Source of the DNA: Argyresthia goedartella | Lineage: Eukaryota > Arthropoda > Insecta > Lepidoptera > Argyresthiidae | DNA: 64,000 nucleotides | Direction: 5' to 3' | NCBI GenBank assembly: GCA_949825045.1 | Contig: OX463816.1 | Location: 18,301,243-18,365,242 of the forward strand | Shown: positions 63,090 to 64,000 of the stretch, in pieces | Layout: the number at the start of each line of letters is the position of its first letter | Numbering within the stretch: the stretch's first letter is position 1 | The notes under the pieces: generated by a model | Databases searched by the model: none | What the model was told of the DNA's origin: nothing | The model's input: only the letters and a program-made list of their open reading frames with translations | Program-made: the position numbers and the translations under genes

Positions 63090-63369
63090 GTAGGTAATTA
63101 AAAATACTAAAAATCCTGACTGCGGTAAAATGCCCAAAACAAGCAGATAAGACTTAACGTAATTATTGAGATTCCATAAAAGTATTATAGTAGTGTTAAA
63201 ATAATTAAATTAAAATGAAGGCGGAACAAATGAAAGAGATTGGGTTCCGCTTGCATTAAATTTTTATTAAATTTAACACTGTACTTTAATATTTTTATCG
63301 AATCTCAATGATTACGTTAAGTCTTATCTGATTGTTTTGTCGGGATTTTTAGTCTTTTTAGTTACCTAC
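63090..63369. mobile_element. 280-bp foldback MITE
   Basis: Ends GTAGGTAATTAAAAATACTA / reverse of GTAGGTAACTAAAAAGACTA, followed by AAAATCCTGAC/AAAATCCCGAC. Inner arms AGATAAGACTTAACGTAAT pair as well. No ORF. Confidence 0.8.
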
Positions 63370-64000
63370 GTTATTAATTGCATATTTTCTTGTACGCGTT
63401 TTTTTTCGTGATATAACTATAAATTTACGGTTTTCATATATTTTTTTGTTTACTGGTGCTATATGACCTTGCTTCTAATTTTTTATTCTATGGTACTGCA
63501 TACATGAGTAATTGATATCAATGTCAACTTGATACCTCCAGTTGTTCCTGAGAAAATGAGTCTAAGAGAGAAAAAAGGAAAACGGACGGACGGACGGACG
63601 GATGGACATATATTACGGTTAGGGAAAGTGAAGCGTCAGGTGCAGGGTGGGGGGGGGGGGGGGTTATCACCACATCTGTGACGTATGTTCATGTAAACCC
63701 AATATTATAAACTGCATTAATTAGTTTGTCTGAAAACATAGAATGATTCGATAAAGGGGAGAACAAAGAGTCGAACAGCCAGTTATACAACAGGGTGACT
63801 GGTAAGACGACCTACATACGTTGGGAGATGCTAGCACGGATCAAAACCAACCATTGTTACTATGAAACACCCTGCCCGAAAATTTACCGTTTTCGAGTTA
63901 GGGGCCTTTAAAGATTTTCTAGGAAAAAATCCCACATTTCAACATATTTCGCACCAATTTTCCTAAGTCCAGGTATTTTGCTGGTATTGCGTAAAAATAG
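63370..64000. other. No gene; (GGAC)n and poly-G
   Basis: 63580-63605 is a (CGGA)n tract, probably a reversed R1-type (TCCG)n. A run of about 15 G lies near 63650. Nothing coding seen. Confidence 0.5.

Overview
The window is insect DNA, most likely from a moth or butterfly. It is AT-rich, has short exons with canonical GT/AG introns, and is packed with interspersed repeats of a lepidopteran type. No bacterial features, rRNA or true tRNA genes were seen.

Host gene. A single host gene runs on the minus strand from about 39.8 kb down to 1.85 kb. Seven exons (39791-39599, 34028-33716, 15056-14904, 13786-13631, 4516-4351, 3251-3050, 2126-1854) join in phase into the C-terminal ~484 residues of a Cys-loop ligand-gated chloride channel. 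They cover the extracellular domain with a complete 13-residue Cys-loop, TM1-TM4 and the stop codon. It best matches the insect-only pHCl-2/Hodor-like clade. The signal-peptide exon(s) were not identified.

Polinton. The 18.7-kb intron between the Cys-loop exon and the next exon holds a complete Polinton/Maverick (polintovirus/adintovirus-type element) at 17401-33582. It is flanked by a perfect 6-bp target duplication (GACATC) and bounded by inverted terminal repeats that start AG and end CT. The left part is read on the plus strand: a spliced gene with tandemly duplicated exons, a protein-primed DNA polymerase B with all motifs intact, and a small basic protein. The right part is read on the minus strand: ATPase, DUF8207-like protein, fibre-like protein, integrase with chromodomain, PLA2-like protein, adenain-like protease, penton, a 47-aa basic protein, major capsid protein and a nuclease-like protein. 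No recognised ORF is broken. Three features look new or under-described: a slippery A_AAA_AAC heptamer at the PLA2 stop that leads in the -1 frame into the protease; a chain of ATGA overlaps from penton to nuclease; and a mirrored array of structured hairpin modules whose stems covary, near the left end.

Other mobile DNA. 4.7-12.5 kb holds nested jockey-like LINE fragments and a TA-flanked MITE. 12.8-16.9 and 36.1-37.5 kb hold copies of a ~400-bp interspersed repeat. 38.9-39.3 and 50.0-52.1 kb hold hAT remnants, the second with a perfect 8-bp target duplication. 44.0-45.5 and 61.0-62.3 kb hold two almost identical DD37D (maT) transposons with intact transposases. 54.7-56.0 kb holds an intact-ORF transposon with D-41-D spacing, next to a LINE fragment. 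41.6-43.7, 47.9-50.0 and 56.0-57.3 kb hold decayed LINEs. Remaining stretches look like ordinary intron or intergenic DNA.
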